Of a stretch of DNA of 49,441 nt, positions 30,309-39,894 are shown piece after piece. The DNA comes from Alphaproteobacteria bacterium. Its GTDB lineage: Bacteria; Pseudomonadota; Alphaproteobacteria; Rs-D84. The translations under genes were made by a program, and so were the position numbers. Location: positions 1 through 49,441 of the forward strand of contig JAFSDI010000015.1 of NCBI GenBank assembly GCA_017436325.1. Reading direction: 5' to 3'. Below the pieces are notes generated by a model. That model saw only the letters and a list, made by a program, of their open reading frames with translations. It did not search any database and was not told the origin of the DNA. Positions within the stretch are counted from its first letter, which is position 1. The number at the start of each line of letters is the position of its first letter.

Positions 30309-31556
30309 TTAGTGACTAAAACAACTGGCATAAGTCTGGGCGACTAATGATTGTTCTGAATCAGTTAATGGCGCAACAGGGATTATATAACAACGTGCAC
30401 TGTCGCGCATAATAAACACTTTGGTTCCGCGGGTATATGCAGTTTGCATATTATCCATCTGTGCGCTGTTTAAAAATGCATTCGGTGTTGTTGACGGATT
30501 AGATAATGCAGCCATTACAACCTGATAAGCATCATCAAATTTATACAGTTCTGACAAGGATGTAACCTCTAGCCAGATGGACTGATTTGCATATGGATTA
30601 GCTGACGGTGTGCTGACCGTTGGAAAAGTTGTTCCAACCGCCATTGCAGCAACGGTCTGTAACGCGCTTGGTGCGCCAGTGTTCGACCCATGCGAAACAG
30701 TATTTAATTGCATATTATCGCCACACGCCAAGTTCATACGATTCGTATAACCCGCCAATACTGCATCTATGGCCGCCTGCCAATCTTCACCTTTCTTGTT
30801 TAAATCAAGACTAACAATTTTTTCTGCCCAGCCCCAAATATTTGCCCCAACATTACCAGCATTTGAAAAGCGCGTTACCATTTCTGCACTGCCCCCAGGA
30901 ACACCCGCGCCACAATAATCAGTTAAATACGATGTTAATTTACTGCTGGTTTCATTACCGTATGCCAGTGCAACCGCATGACATGCCATCGCAGCTTCTA
31001 ATTCTTGGCGGCGCTTTAGACACAAATCAGAGTGTGACTTAGATAATTGATTTGCCATATTTGCCATAGATAAGTATGACATTAATTCTTGCTGAACATA
31101 CGATGGACAAAGTTGGGCGGCGGTATTCATTCCACCAACATAGTTCTTGGTGTTTGCACCATACTGAGGTAGCAAAATTTCGGTATCGCGTTGTAAACAC
31201 AATAAGGTATAATTATACAATTCGCTTTCTGTTGCATATTGACACTTTGTGGTTGGAACCCCAGAAACAACCGTTGTGTCGTCACAATAATCAGTTAAAC
31301 ATTTAAATATTTTTTCACGACATGCCGTGTCAACATCAGGCTGATTTACTATGAAATATGTATTGCGCTGATTGTTCTTGTATGAATTAGCAACCGCAGC
31401 ATTCCCACGTAACTGATTATTATTTTTTGCAGGCGCTTGGATTATCATTGCGCGATTCTTGTCAGATGCACCAACAGTGCCAGCAGACACAGCAAACGCA
31501 CCACAAAAAGCAAAATAAGCACCTAAAAATCCACAAATACAAGAAAAATATTTCAT
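30309..31556 (-). CDS. Exported Cys-rich protein, 415 aa, unknown
   Basis: Not recognised. Signal peptide about residues 1-25 (FSCICGFLGAYFAFCGAFA). The mature part has about a dozen Cys residues in short motifs such as DTACREKIFKCLTDYCDD, LCLKRRQELEAAMACHAVA and LTSYLTDYCGAG, suggesting disulfides in the periplasm or outside. TACREKIFKCLTDYCDDTT and the later ACGDNMQ stretch look like a lineage-specific surface or secretion-linked protein. AGAGGGA sits before the ATG at 31556, which fixes the start; longer upstream reading has no signal. It is divergent from prfB. Confidence 0.7.
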   Translation of the reverse strand: MKYFSCICGFLGAYFAFCGAFAVSAGTVGASDKNRAMIIQAPAKNNNQLRGNAAVANSYKNNQRNTYFIVNQPDVDTACREKIFKCLTDYCDDTTVVSGVPTTKCQYATESELYNYTLLCLQRDTEILLPQYGANTKNYVGGMNTAAQLCPSYVQQELMSYLSMANMANQLSKSHSDLCLKRRQELEAAMACHAVALAYGNETSSKLTSYLTDYCGAGVPGGSAEMVTRFSNAGNVGANIWGWAEKIVSLDLNKKGEDWQAAIDAVLAGYTNRMNLACGDNMQLNTVSHGSNTGAPSALQTVAAMAVGTTFPTVSTPSANPYANQSIWLEVTSLSELYKFDDAYQVVMAALSNPSTTPNAFLNSAQMDNMQTAYTRGTKVFIMRDSARCYIIPVAPLTDSEQSLVAQTYASCFSH

Positions 31557-31618
31557 TTGTTCCCTCTCGCTTGTTGTGCATATGATATCATATTCGTAAA
31601 AAAAAGGCAAACATTCAT

Positions 31619-31646
31619 TTGATAAAATAAAAATAAATGATATAAT
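31619..31646 (+). promoter_or_regulatory. prfB promoter, leaderless
   Basis: TTGATA (31619-31624), 16-base spacer, TATAAT (31641-31646). The start of transcription falls at about 31653, with the prfB ATG at 31654. Confidence 0.65.
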
Positions 31647-31653
31647 TTGCCAT

Positions 31654-32725
31654 ATGATTATAGTAAATGATGTTTTATCGCAAATCGCAGACGACATTTC
31701 CGCCGTCAGGGGGTTTCTTTGACATCGAAAAAATCCAAAAAGAAATTTCTTGTTTAACCGAACAGGCAAATAATCCAGAGCTGTGGAATAATCCTGATAA
31801 TGCACGGCAAATCTTGCAAAAAAAATCTGGTCTGGAAAAAATTGTTAACGATTTGCATCAAATGCAAAGCGATTATGAAACCTTGGTTGAGCTATATAAA
31901 ATCGCCCCAGATGATAATGATATAGTCGCAGACATTGAACGTTTGGCAGATGTTGCACATAAAGCAAAATTTATAACGCTTTTTCGTGAGCCTGCGGATA
32001 ATAATGGCGCATTCTTGTTTATTCAGGCGGGCGCAGGCGGAACCGAGGCACAAGATTGGGCGCAAATGATGTCGCGTATGTATACACGGTGGGCAGAAAG
32101 ACATGGATTTACGTATGAGGTTATCGAAGAACACGAAGGTGATACCGCAGGTATAAAAAATATAACATATCGTATTTCTGGCGACAGGGCTTATGGTTGG
32201 CTAAAAAATGAAATCGGTGTTCATAGATTGGTCAGATTTTCACCTTTTAATGCAAACGGAAAGCGTCAAACAAGTTTTGCGTCTGTTGATGTGTGGCCAG
32301 ATATTGATGACGCAATAGAAATCGAAATTAATGACAAAGATTTACGTATCGATACATATCGTTCTTCGGGTGCAGGTGGTCAGCACGTTAATAAAACAGA
32401 TTCTGCCGTGCGAATAACACATATCCCAACAAACACTGTTGTGACATGTCAAAATGAACGTAGCCAAATTCAAAATAAAGAAATGGCAATGAAAATGTTG
32501 CGCAGCAGACTGTATGAGCTGGAACTTAAAAAGCGCGCAGAAGAGGAAGATGCCGCAAAGGCTATGCAAAAGAAAATCGAATGGGGCAGCCAAATAAGAA
32601 ACTATGTTTTATATCCGTATCAATTAGTAAAGGATGTTCGTACGAATGTAGAAAAAACAGATTCTGATGCGGTCTTGGACGGGGATTTAGATGATTTTAT
32701 GTTGGCGTGTTTGCAACAAAATTAA
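31654..32725 (+). CDS. prfB: Peptide chain release factor 2, with programmed +1 frameshift
   Basis: Terminates at UGA and UAA. The gene starts at ATG 31654 and reads 22 codons to CTT (31717-31719), then meets TGA (31720-31722). An internal ribosome-like AGGGGG at 31708-31713 is at the E. coli spacing. A +1 slip on CTT T resumes at GAC 31721 for 334 more residues. The joined protein of 356 residues has the stop-reading SPF motif (VRFSPFNANGKRQTSF) and the GGQ motif (SSGAGGQHVNKTDSAVRITH). Low RF2 raises frameshifting, so the gene regulates itself. A start at 31667 in the downstream frame would lack promoter and ribosome signals. Confidence 0.95.
31708..31723 (+). promoter_or_regulatory. prfB programmed +1 frameshift site
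   Basis: AGGGGGTTTCTTTGAC: internal Shine-Dalgarno, three-base spacer, slippery CTT, in-frame TGA and following C. It differs from the E. coli site only at two bases in the spacer codon. Confidence 0.95.
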
Positions 32726-32783
32726 TCTGCTTGACTTTTACAAAAATTGACATAAGATGTTTTTTGGCAACAGGAATACATCT

Positions 32784-33593
32784 ATGGATAATAAATTATT
32801 TTGCATTCGAAAAAATATAATTAAAAGTATTTATCCAAATATAACAAATGTTCAAACGCCCGTTATATCTGGTGCACAAGATAATATTTTAATTGCAAAT
32901 TTAGATGGTGCTGATACTGTTTTTAAATTTAGTGATGTTAATTTATCTAAAAAAAATGCCGCAGTATCCAAATTGTATGCAGAATATGGAATTCCTGTAC
33001 CTGCAATATCCGCAAAATATGCCGATGGTATTTATTTTGAACAATACACAAAAATAGCAGGAAAAACATTGTTCGAAGCAATCAATGACGGTATGCCGAT
33101 AAATCAAATCAAACAGGTATATCACGAAATCTTGATTAATTTTGAAAAAATGTCGCATATTTCACCAACCTGTATCAGTACGCACTTAAAAAGCAAAGTT
33201 CACGAAATCGCACGAATAAATGTATCAAACGCAAATGATAAAGTACTGGCAAAAATCTGTATTTTGATTGTATATATGTTAAATATTGGTAAAAAATCAA
33301 GTATCGGCCTGTATCATTCTGATATCACACCAAAAAATGTTATCATATCCGAAGATGGACATTTACAAGGCTTTATAGATGCAGATAATATATGTATATG
33401 CACAAAAAACCACGCGTTTGGTATGATGGCTGCAAAATACGAAGAAATGGGGTTTGATATAAATGATTTGATGACGGATTATTATAAAATCTCGTCTGAA
33501 CGTTTGCCTGTAAATAATATCACAAGTCGTGTTAAGGTTGCAAATATTGGAAAAAAATTATTGTGGAAACATTCACAAAACAAACGCAAGTAA
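32784..33593 (+). CDS. Aminoglycoside-phosphotransferase-fold kinase
   Basis: 269 residues of the APH/choline kinase fold. The N-lobe holds DTVFKFSDVNLSKKNAAVSKLYAEYGIPVPAI. The catalytic loop is LYHSDITPKNVIIS (Asp base, Asn for magnesium) and the metal-binding motif is GFIDADN. The substrate is unknown: small alcohols, lipid A sugars or antibiotics are all possible for the fold. I chose ATG 32784 after CAGGA; the promoter TTGACT-16-TAAGAT (32731-32758) starts the mRNA after the earlier ATG at 32757. Confidence 0.8.
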   Translation: MDNKLFCIRKNIIKSIYPNITNVQTPVISGAQDNILIANLDGADTVFKFSDVNLSKKNAAVSKLYAEYGIPVPAISAKYADGIYFEQYTKIAGKTLFEAINDGMPINQIKQVYHEILINFEKMSHISPTCISTHLKSKVHEIARINVSNANDKVLAKICILIVYMLNIGKKSSIGLYHSDITPKNVIISEDGHLQGFIDADNICICTKNHAFGMMAAKYEEMGFDINDLMTDYYKISSERLPVNNITSRVKVANIGKKLLWKHSQNKRK

Positions 33594-33642
33594 TGTACCC
33601 TGCCCTTGCAATTTCATATAAAAAAATATATAATGTCGGCGT

Positions 33643-33719
33643 GTGCCCATAGCACAACTGGATAATGCGCCGCCCTCCGAAGGCGGAGATTGTGGGTTCG
33701 AATCCCGCTGGGCACGCCA
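33643..33719 (+). tRNA. tRNA-Arg(CCG)
   Basis: 77 bases with CCA encoded. The acceptor stem is GTGCCCA with TGGGCAC. The anticodon loop CTCCGAA gives CCG (reads CGG). The T-arm is GGGTTCGAATCCC. Confidence 0.96.
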
Positions 33720-33759
33720 AAGAATATATTAACCGCCCGCAGACGGTATTGTTTTGTTA

Positions 33760-34536
33760 TTACTTAATCCTAAGTTTTGACTTTATTTCCGGATATTCCA
33801 TTAATACGTTATTTATTGCGGTATTGTTTGGGCTGTCTTGCGCACTGTTAATAGAACACCACAGACCGACACTTTGCGCGTCTTGGATTGTACGCCTGCG
33901 CAGGTTATAACCACGTGCAGTTGGAACTATTTTTCTGTTGTTTTTTACAGCCATCGCCCAAAACCAAACATCGTCTTGATGTTGACATAGTTTAGTGAAC
34001 CGTTCCGTGTTTGTAACATCAGAATCCAACGAATACGCAGGATATAAAACACCACCGCCGCCGCCAAGTAAATTATTGTACGCACAACGAAATCTGAAAT
34101 TTAATAAACCGCGCCTTTCAGATAATGTCCATTTTCTGTACGGTAATATTTTGTTGTTTTTAACTTTTATTTTTCTGACCCTGTGGGCGCAAATATCATT
34201 TGGATATTTGTTGTGGGTTTTTATCAATTCTGCCAGCATATTTGACGGATATAAGATGTCGTCATCAACTGTAATGATGTTATCATCTGGAAACATTTCA
34301 AGTGCAGGAACTAATTTTTTATACGATTTTATATCGGGATACCATGCAATGGTTAGACCACGTGCAGTCATATCCAACAGTGTTTTTGGCAGGTCTTGTT
34401 CACGTTTTGGAAACTGTTCGGGCGCCAGCCACAAAATAATCTTGTCAGCCGGCACAGTTTGGGCAAACAATGTTTCGATAACACGGTGTACAATATTAAT
34501 GCGTGCAGGAAATGTTGTAAGTGATATTATGTTCAT
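33760..34536 (-). CDS. GT-A fold glycosyltransferase
   Basis: 258 residues. MNIISLTTFPARINIVHRVIETLFAQ and ADKIILWLAPEQFP form the nucleotide-binding half. IITVDDDILYPSNMLAEL supplies the DDD metal-binding motif of family 2-like enzymes. AYNNLLGGGGGVLYPAYSL and HQDDVWFWAMAVKNN are acceptor-side text. It likely adds a sugar to a surface polysaccharide. It stands alone between tRNA-Arg and a divergent lipoprotein gene, so the pathway is unknown. Confidence 0.8.
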   Translation of the reverse strand: MNIISLTTFPARINIVHRVIETLFAQTVPADKIILWLAPEQFPKREQDLPKTLLDMTARGLTIAWYPDIKSYKKLVPALEMFPDDNIITVDDDILYPSNMLAELIKTHNKYPNDICAHRVRKIKVKNNKILPYRKWTLSERRGLLNFRFRCAYNNLLGGGGGVLYPAYSLDSDVTNTERFTKLCQHQDDVWFWAMAVKNNRKIVPTARGYNLRRRTIQDAQSVGLWCSINSAQDSPNNTAINNVLMEYPEIKSKLRIK

Positions 34537-34638
34537 CTGTTGTTCCTTGGTTTAATAATATACAACATAGGTACAAATAGGCAAGGCAAATATTAATTCT
34601 TCTTGTGTTTTGTATCTTTGTTTGCTTTAATTTGGTTT

Positions 34639-35109
34639 ATGAGAAGTAAAATTTTATCTATCGTTGCCTTGTTTATCCTAGGTGCGTGCAACAGCATAAA
34701 TTATAAGCCGGAATCACTTGATAAAAACAAGCCCGTTTATACTAGCCGTGGCGGATATACCCTGCGCCCAGCCGTAAAGAAACTGATGAAAGAACGCGGG
34801 TATAATATAAAAATTGGCAAAATTAAAAATACAAATACTATTTTTGAAACGGGAAGTTTTGAAAGCGAAATATCTGAAATACCTGTGAATGCACAATATT
34901 TATTGCGCGTTTCTGAAAGCAGAGAAACATTCCGTCCAATATGGTGCGTTTTTAATGGTTTTTGGTGGTGGCGATTCTATGTTTCTATTGTTGATCAACA
35001 TAACGGAGATGAAATCTTAACATGGACAGGACGCGGTTGCGCAAACAGTACGTTACGAAAAATGGATAAAATTTTAGACAAACTGGAAATAAAGGAAAAA
35101 AATGAGTAA
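34639..35109 (+). CDS. Lipoprotein, 156 aa, unknown function
   Basis: MRSKILSIVALFILGACNS is a lipoprotein signal with lipobox LGAC (Cys17). The mature part has GGYTLRPAVKKLMKERGYNIKIGKI and a strand-rich RPIWCVFNGFWWWRFYVSIVDQ followed by GRGCANSTLRKMD. Two Cys could form a disulfide. A TTGTGT-17-TTTAAT promoter (34603-34631) puts the mRNA start at the ATG and there is no ribosome site. The fold resembles small envelope lipoproteins, but I recognise no family. Confidence 0.7.
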   Translation: MRSKILSIVALFILGACNSINYKPESLDKNKPVYTSRGGYTLRPAVKKLMKERGYNIKIGKIKNTNTIFETGSFESEISEIPVNAQYLLRVSESRETFRPIWCVFNGFWWWRFYVSIVDQHNGDEILTWTGRGCANSTLRKMDKILDKLEIKEKNE

Positions 35110-35284
35110 GACATATACAGAAAAATACACTATCAGTCAACATGATTACAATATGGTTATCGTTAAATTGTGCGATATAAAAAGTATGCTGTTTTGTAAT
35201 GAAAATCCCGCATTTATTGAAAATTCTGTGGATGATTTAATAAAAATGTTGCGCACGGCAATTCAGTCTGAAAAACAAAAATAA
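35102..35284 (+). CDS. Small hypothetical protein, 60 aa
   Basis: Not recognised. A soluble, largely helical protein starting MSKTYTEKYTISQHDYNMVIVKL. It overlaps the lipoprotein gene by 8 bases with AAAGGA before its ATG, so translation is probably coupled. No transmembrane or export signal. Confidence 0.6.
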   Translation: MSKTYTEKYTISQHDYNMVIVKLCDIKSMLFCNENPAFIENSVDDLIKMLRTAIQSEKQK

Positions 35285-35359
35285 AAAAATATTGTTGAAT
35301 AATTTTTTATAAATCTGTATTCTGTAATTATAAATATATAGGGAATGAGATTAGAGAAT

Positions 35360-36661
35360 ATGAAAAAAATAATTTTCATTTTATCGTTGGTTTTTTATGC
35401 TCAACCGATTTTGGCAGATATATTGTTTAATGACCCTGCAACCTGTGCGGTTGATACAGAGGGGCAAAATACATTTTATATTTGCAGTGGCGGTATAAAT
35501 CAAGGTGATTCATGTGCAGGAAGAACGTTTCGCCCAGCTTTGGGACATAGCAGGGTTTCGGCAAAAAAAGGTGATACATTTAATTTTAATGATGAGACAT
35601 ATCTTTGTAATGGCGTGGTGTTTGAATCACTGGGTGTATCAGGGGTATTGTTTAACAATCCGGCAACATGTGCGGTTAAATATGTAAAAGCAACGGATGT
35701 TTTTTATATTTGCAGTGGAACTGTAGATACGAATAATCCATGTGCAGGGCTTAATTATAATCCTGATATGGGGGATAGCAAAATCCAGATGACCGCCGAT
35801 TCCATGGAAAATATTGGCGGTGTTAATTATACATGTAAAGATGGTATTTTGCAAAAGAGTGTATCGACAACAGTCGGTTATCTTTGGGGCGATAACAACT
35901 GGTGTGCGGTTGAAAACAAACTGATAAACAAAAAATTTTATTTATGCGGCGATGATGGCTCTGGTAATGACCTTAAATGTAATAAGAAAAATTATACATC
36001 ATGGCTTGGTGATAACAGGAATTTTTATAAAAATAATGATGAGGTAGATATTGGTGATAAGAACTATACGTGTTGTATAAAAACTGGAAGTACCGGAAGT
36101 TTTAAGAACACAACGGATTTAGTAGATGTTCCAACCACGGTAAATGTTGATAACGGAACATGTACATACTATCAAAAGAAAAATGTGTGTGATAATATCG
36201 TTGATAAAGGTACGCCGTGCACAGTCCCGACAAAATGTAATGATGGATACAAACTGGTGAACAATAAATGTATTTCGATAAGTGCGCCAGCAGGCGCATC
36301 AGCAAGCGCTGGTGCAAGCGCCGCTAACAATTGTCCAACAACAGATACACAGGGGATTGATAGAGATGGTATTTGTCAAAAATGTACGGGTGCAACACCA
36401 AAATGGGATAAAAAACAACGCAAATGTGTGGCGAATTCATCCACAAGCACACAACAAAGCGGTTCGACATCATCTGGGGCATCAAGTGGCAGTACACAAC
36501 AATCATCATCTGGGCCATCTGAACCAGAAATCATAGAGATAACAAAAGAAGATATGGAAAAATGTTGGTTTTGCAGAAAAAAAGAGGCATTTCTTGAGTG
36601 CATGAAATCAAAGGGCAATCCAACAAATTCAGCCTATAGAAAAGATTGTAAGTTAGACTAA
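35360..36661 (+). CDS. Exported Cys-rich repeat protein, 433 aa
   Basis: Signal peptide MKKIIFILSLVFYAQPILA. Three internal repeats of about 80-90 residues follow, each of the form LFNxPATCAV, YICSG, CAGxxYxPxxGDS, and xNYTCxxG (starting near residues 21, 95 and 175). Each has four Cys in the same order. Then come a Cys-rich region (CTYYQKKNVCDNIVDKGTPC), an Ala/Ser hinge (SAPAGASASAGASA) and a Ser/Gln/Thr-rich linker. The C-terminus is charged with CWFCRKKEAFLECMKSKG. Likely a disulfide-rich surface or secreted protein. Promoter TTGAAT-17-TATTCT (35295-35323). Confidence 0.7.
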   Translation: MKKIIFILSLVFYAQPILADILFNDPATCAVDTEGQNTFYICSGGINQGDSCAGRTFRPALGHSRVSAKKGDTFNFNDETYLCNGVVFESLGVSGVLFNNPATCAVKYVKATDVFYICSGTVDTNNPCAGLNYNPDMGDSKIQMTADSMENIGGVNYTCKDGILQKSVSTTVGYLWGDNNWCAVENKLINKKFYLCGDDGSGNDLKCNKKNYTSWLGDNRNFYKNNDEVDIGDKNYTCCIKTGSTGSFKNTTDLVDVPTTVNVDNGTCTYYQKKNVCDNIVDKGTPCTVPTKCNDGYKLVNNKCISISAPAGASASAGASAANNCPTTDTQGIDRDGICQKCTGATPKWDKKQRKCVANSSTSTQQSGSTSSGASSGSTQQSSSGPSEPEIIEITKEDMEKCWFCRKKEAFLECMKSKGNPTNSAYRKDCKLD

Positions 36662-36696
36662 AGCAACTAATTGATTATTAAAAGAAAATACATTAG

Positions 36697-36729
36697 AAAA
36701 ACCCCAAAGCTAAATCTGTGGGGTTTTAT
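36697..36729 (+). terminator. Terminator of the Cys-rich repeat protein gene
   Basis: AAAACCCC (36698-36705) and GGGGTTTT (36720-36727) around a 14-base loop, followed by ATTT. Confidence 0.75.
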
Positions 36730-36742
36730 TTAGTCTGTTGTA

Positions 36743-36767
36743 TAAAAAAACTTCCCTTTACGGGAAG
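36743..36767 (-). terminator. Rubrerythrin gene terminator
   Basis: On the minus strand CTTCCC (36767-36762), GTAAA, GGGAAG (36756-36751), then seven T. Confidence 0.85.
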
Positions 36768-36772
36768 ATTTT

Positions 36773-37396
36773 TTAATCATCGATTGCGGCATATTCACAG
36801 AAACCTTCGTTTGTGTCACAGCGGGAAATTGTGCCTTCGCTGATGAAATAGCCTTGGTCATGCAAGCACGCAGGGCATACTTTTGGGGCCTCAGTCCCGA
36901 TGTGCCACATACCACAATTTGTGCAGCGCCACATAACGATATTATCTTGCTTGAACAAAGTGCCGTTTTCAATTGCATCAATCAATGCGCGAAAACGTGA
37001 TTCGTGATAACGTTCTGCATAACCGATATTTTTCAAGATTTCTGCAATTGCTGGGAAACCCTCTTGGGCGGCAATTTGTGCGAACTTTGGATACATATCT
37101 GTATTTTCTTCGTGTTCGCCGTATGCCGCAGCCTGCAAGTTTTCTAATGTTGTACCAACCTTGCCCGCAGGAAATGCAGCAGTAATTTCCAGTTCGCCAC
37201 CTTCTAGGAATTTAAACAAACGTGATGCGTGTTCTTTTTCCTGGTCCGCTGTTTCCAGAAAGATTTTTGCAATTGCCTGATAGCCTTCTTTCTTAGCCGC
37301 AGATGCAAAAAATGTATAGCGATTGCGTGCCTGAGATTCACCAGCGAATGCAATTAACAGATTTTTTTCAGTCTGTGTACCTTTTAATGATACCAT
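36773..37396 (-). CDS. rbr: Rubrerythrin
   Basis: Diiron peroxidase that removes hydrogen peroxide in anaerobes and microaerophiles. 207 residues. The ferritin-like four-helix domain has AGESQARNRYTFFASAAKKEG, ADQEKEHASRLF, AAYGEHEENTDMYPKFA and YAERYHESRF with the iron-binding Glu and His residues. The C-terminal rubredoxin-like domain has WRCTNCGMW and CPACLHDQGYF for one iron. AGGAG precedes the ATG at 37396. Its presence beside the peroxiredoxin suggests a low-oxygen lifestyle. Confidence 0.95.
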   Translation of the reverse strand: MVSLKGTQTEKNLLIAFAGESQARNRYTFFASAAKKEGYQAIAKIFLETADQEKEHASRLFKFLEGGELEITAAFPAGKVGTTLENLQAAAYGEHEENTDMYPKFAQIAAQEGFPAIAEILKNIGYAERYHESRFRALIDAIENGTLFKQDNIVMWRCTNCGMWHIGTEAPKVCPACLHDQGYFISEGTISRCDTNEGFCEYAAIDD

Positions 37397-37549
37397 GATA
37401 TTTGTTCTCCTTTATTGGTTAGTTGTTTTTCCAAACAAGATATTAACAGATTTATACCAAAATGCAAAAAAAATTAACGTGTCAATTGATTGTTTTTATA
37501 TAAAGGCGCTTTTGGTATGTTCAAATTTATCGTATTTAAACCTGTATTT

Positions 37550-39129
<1,580 letters not shown>

Positions 39130-39137
39130 TTAAAAAC

Positions 39138-39166
39138 TTGCAATTTCCAGTCTAAAAGACTATAAT
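39138..39166 (+). promoter_or_regulatory. tmRNA promoter
   Basis: TTGCAA (39138-39143), 17-base spacer, TATAAT (39161-39166); start near 39173. Confidence 0.75.
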
Positions 39167-39172
39167 ATATGC

Positions 39173-39530
39173 GCTGCACAGCAGTGATGATTCTGAATCC
39201 GTTGTGAAATAGTCATTTTGGACTGGGGGGCGGTACCCCACAGCTCCACCATTTTTTGATGTGATTGTGTGTTATATCTGAAAATGGGGCTGACATAGAT
39301 TCGACAGATGATGAAAGACAAATTGGGTGAATCTGACATGGTGTCATTAAAAACCACTAAAAAAATGAATGGCGATAGAATCGCTGCGAACGACAATGTT
39401 CGCCTTGCAATGGCTGCCTAAGATGGCGTTGAGCGGGGTTGGCAATTGTTAACCTTGTTCGTTTAAGTTATTGCGGGGTTTGTCGGGTACCTGGCACCAG
39501 AAACCCGACACTTGAAGTTAAGTAAGTAAT
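39173..39530 (+). ncRNA. ssrA: Circularly permuted two-piece tmRNA
   Basis: Rescues stalled ribosomes. The acceptor piece comes first and ends in CAGCTCCACCA at 39251, after the T-arm TGGGG, GGCGGTA, CCCCA. An intervening segment of about 34 bases follows. The coding piece starts GGGGCTGACATAG at 39286. GGGGCTG pairs with CAGCTCC to rebuild the acceptor stem between the pieces, and ATGAT/GTCAT plus ACAA/TTGT can form the joining helix. The tag frame is AANDNVRLAMAA and stop (39383-39421). A nested hairpin at 39481-39510 closes the 3' part. The exact 3' end is uncertain. The permuted form is characteristic of alphaproteobacteria. Confidence 0.92.
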
Positions 39531-39555
39531 AATAATTAGTAAAAAGGAACTTAAA

Positions 39556-39780
39556 ATGTTTGGAAAAGTAAAAAAAATATTCTTTACCGGTATGTTCGGT
39601 GTTTTATATTTGGCTTTTGTCGCACAGTTAGTTTATGTATTGGGATGGGTTGCCGGTTTTGATAATAAATTAGTTTGCTTAGGTTTGTTGTCTTTGGAAT
39701 GGTTGGTGTTGATTGCAGCACGTTATCTGTCAAAACGTTCCAGCAACAGTGTACAGCATAATTCTTTCCGCCGCCGTTAA
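39556..39780 (+). CDS. Small membrane protein after tmRNA, 74 aa
   Basis: Not recognised. Two hydrophobic segments (about residues 9-33 and 38-56) and a basic tail ending FRRR. AAAGGAAC lies before the ATG. It lies about 25 bases after the tmRNA with no clear terminator between, so it may be transcribed with it. Confidence 0.65.
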   Translation: MFGKVKKIFFTGMFGVLYLAFVAQLVYVLGWVAGFDNKLVCLGLLSLEWLVLIAARYLSKRSSNSVQHNSFRRR

Positions 39781-39804
39781 TTTATGGTTGCGTGTATGTT
39801 TTTT

Positions 39805-39832
39805 AATGCCGTGATATTTACGGCATTTTTTA
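39805..39832 (+). terminator. Terminator after the small membrane protein
   Basis: AATGCCGT (39805-39812), GATATTT, ACGGCATT (39820-39827), T run. Confidence 0.85.
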
Positions 39833-39857
39833 TATTCAATAATATATTTTATAGCGC

Positions 39858-39885
39858 TTGAAAATTTGTGAAAAAGTCTTATATT
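39858..39885 (+). promoter_or_regulatory. Promoter of the Lon-like operon, near-leaderless
   Basis: TTGAAA (39858-39863), 16-base spacer, TATATT (39880-39885). Start about 39892, 3 bases before ATG 39895. This favours that ATG over the upstream GTG at 39868, which would lie before the transcript. Confidence 0.6.
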
Positions 39886-39894
39886 TATTTCGCT

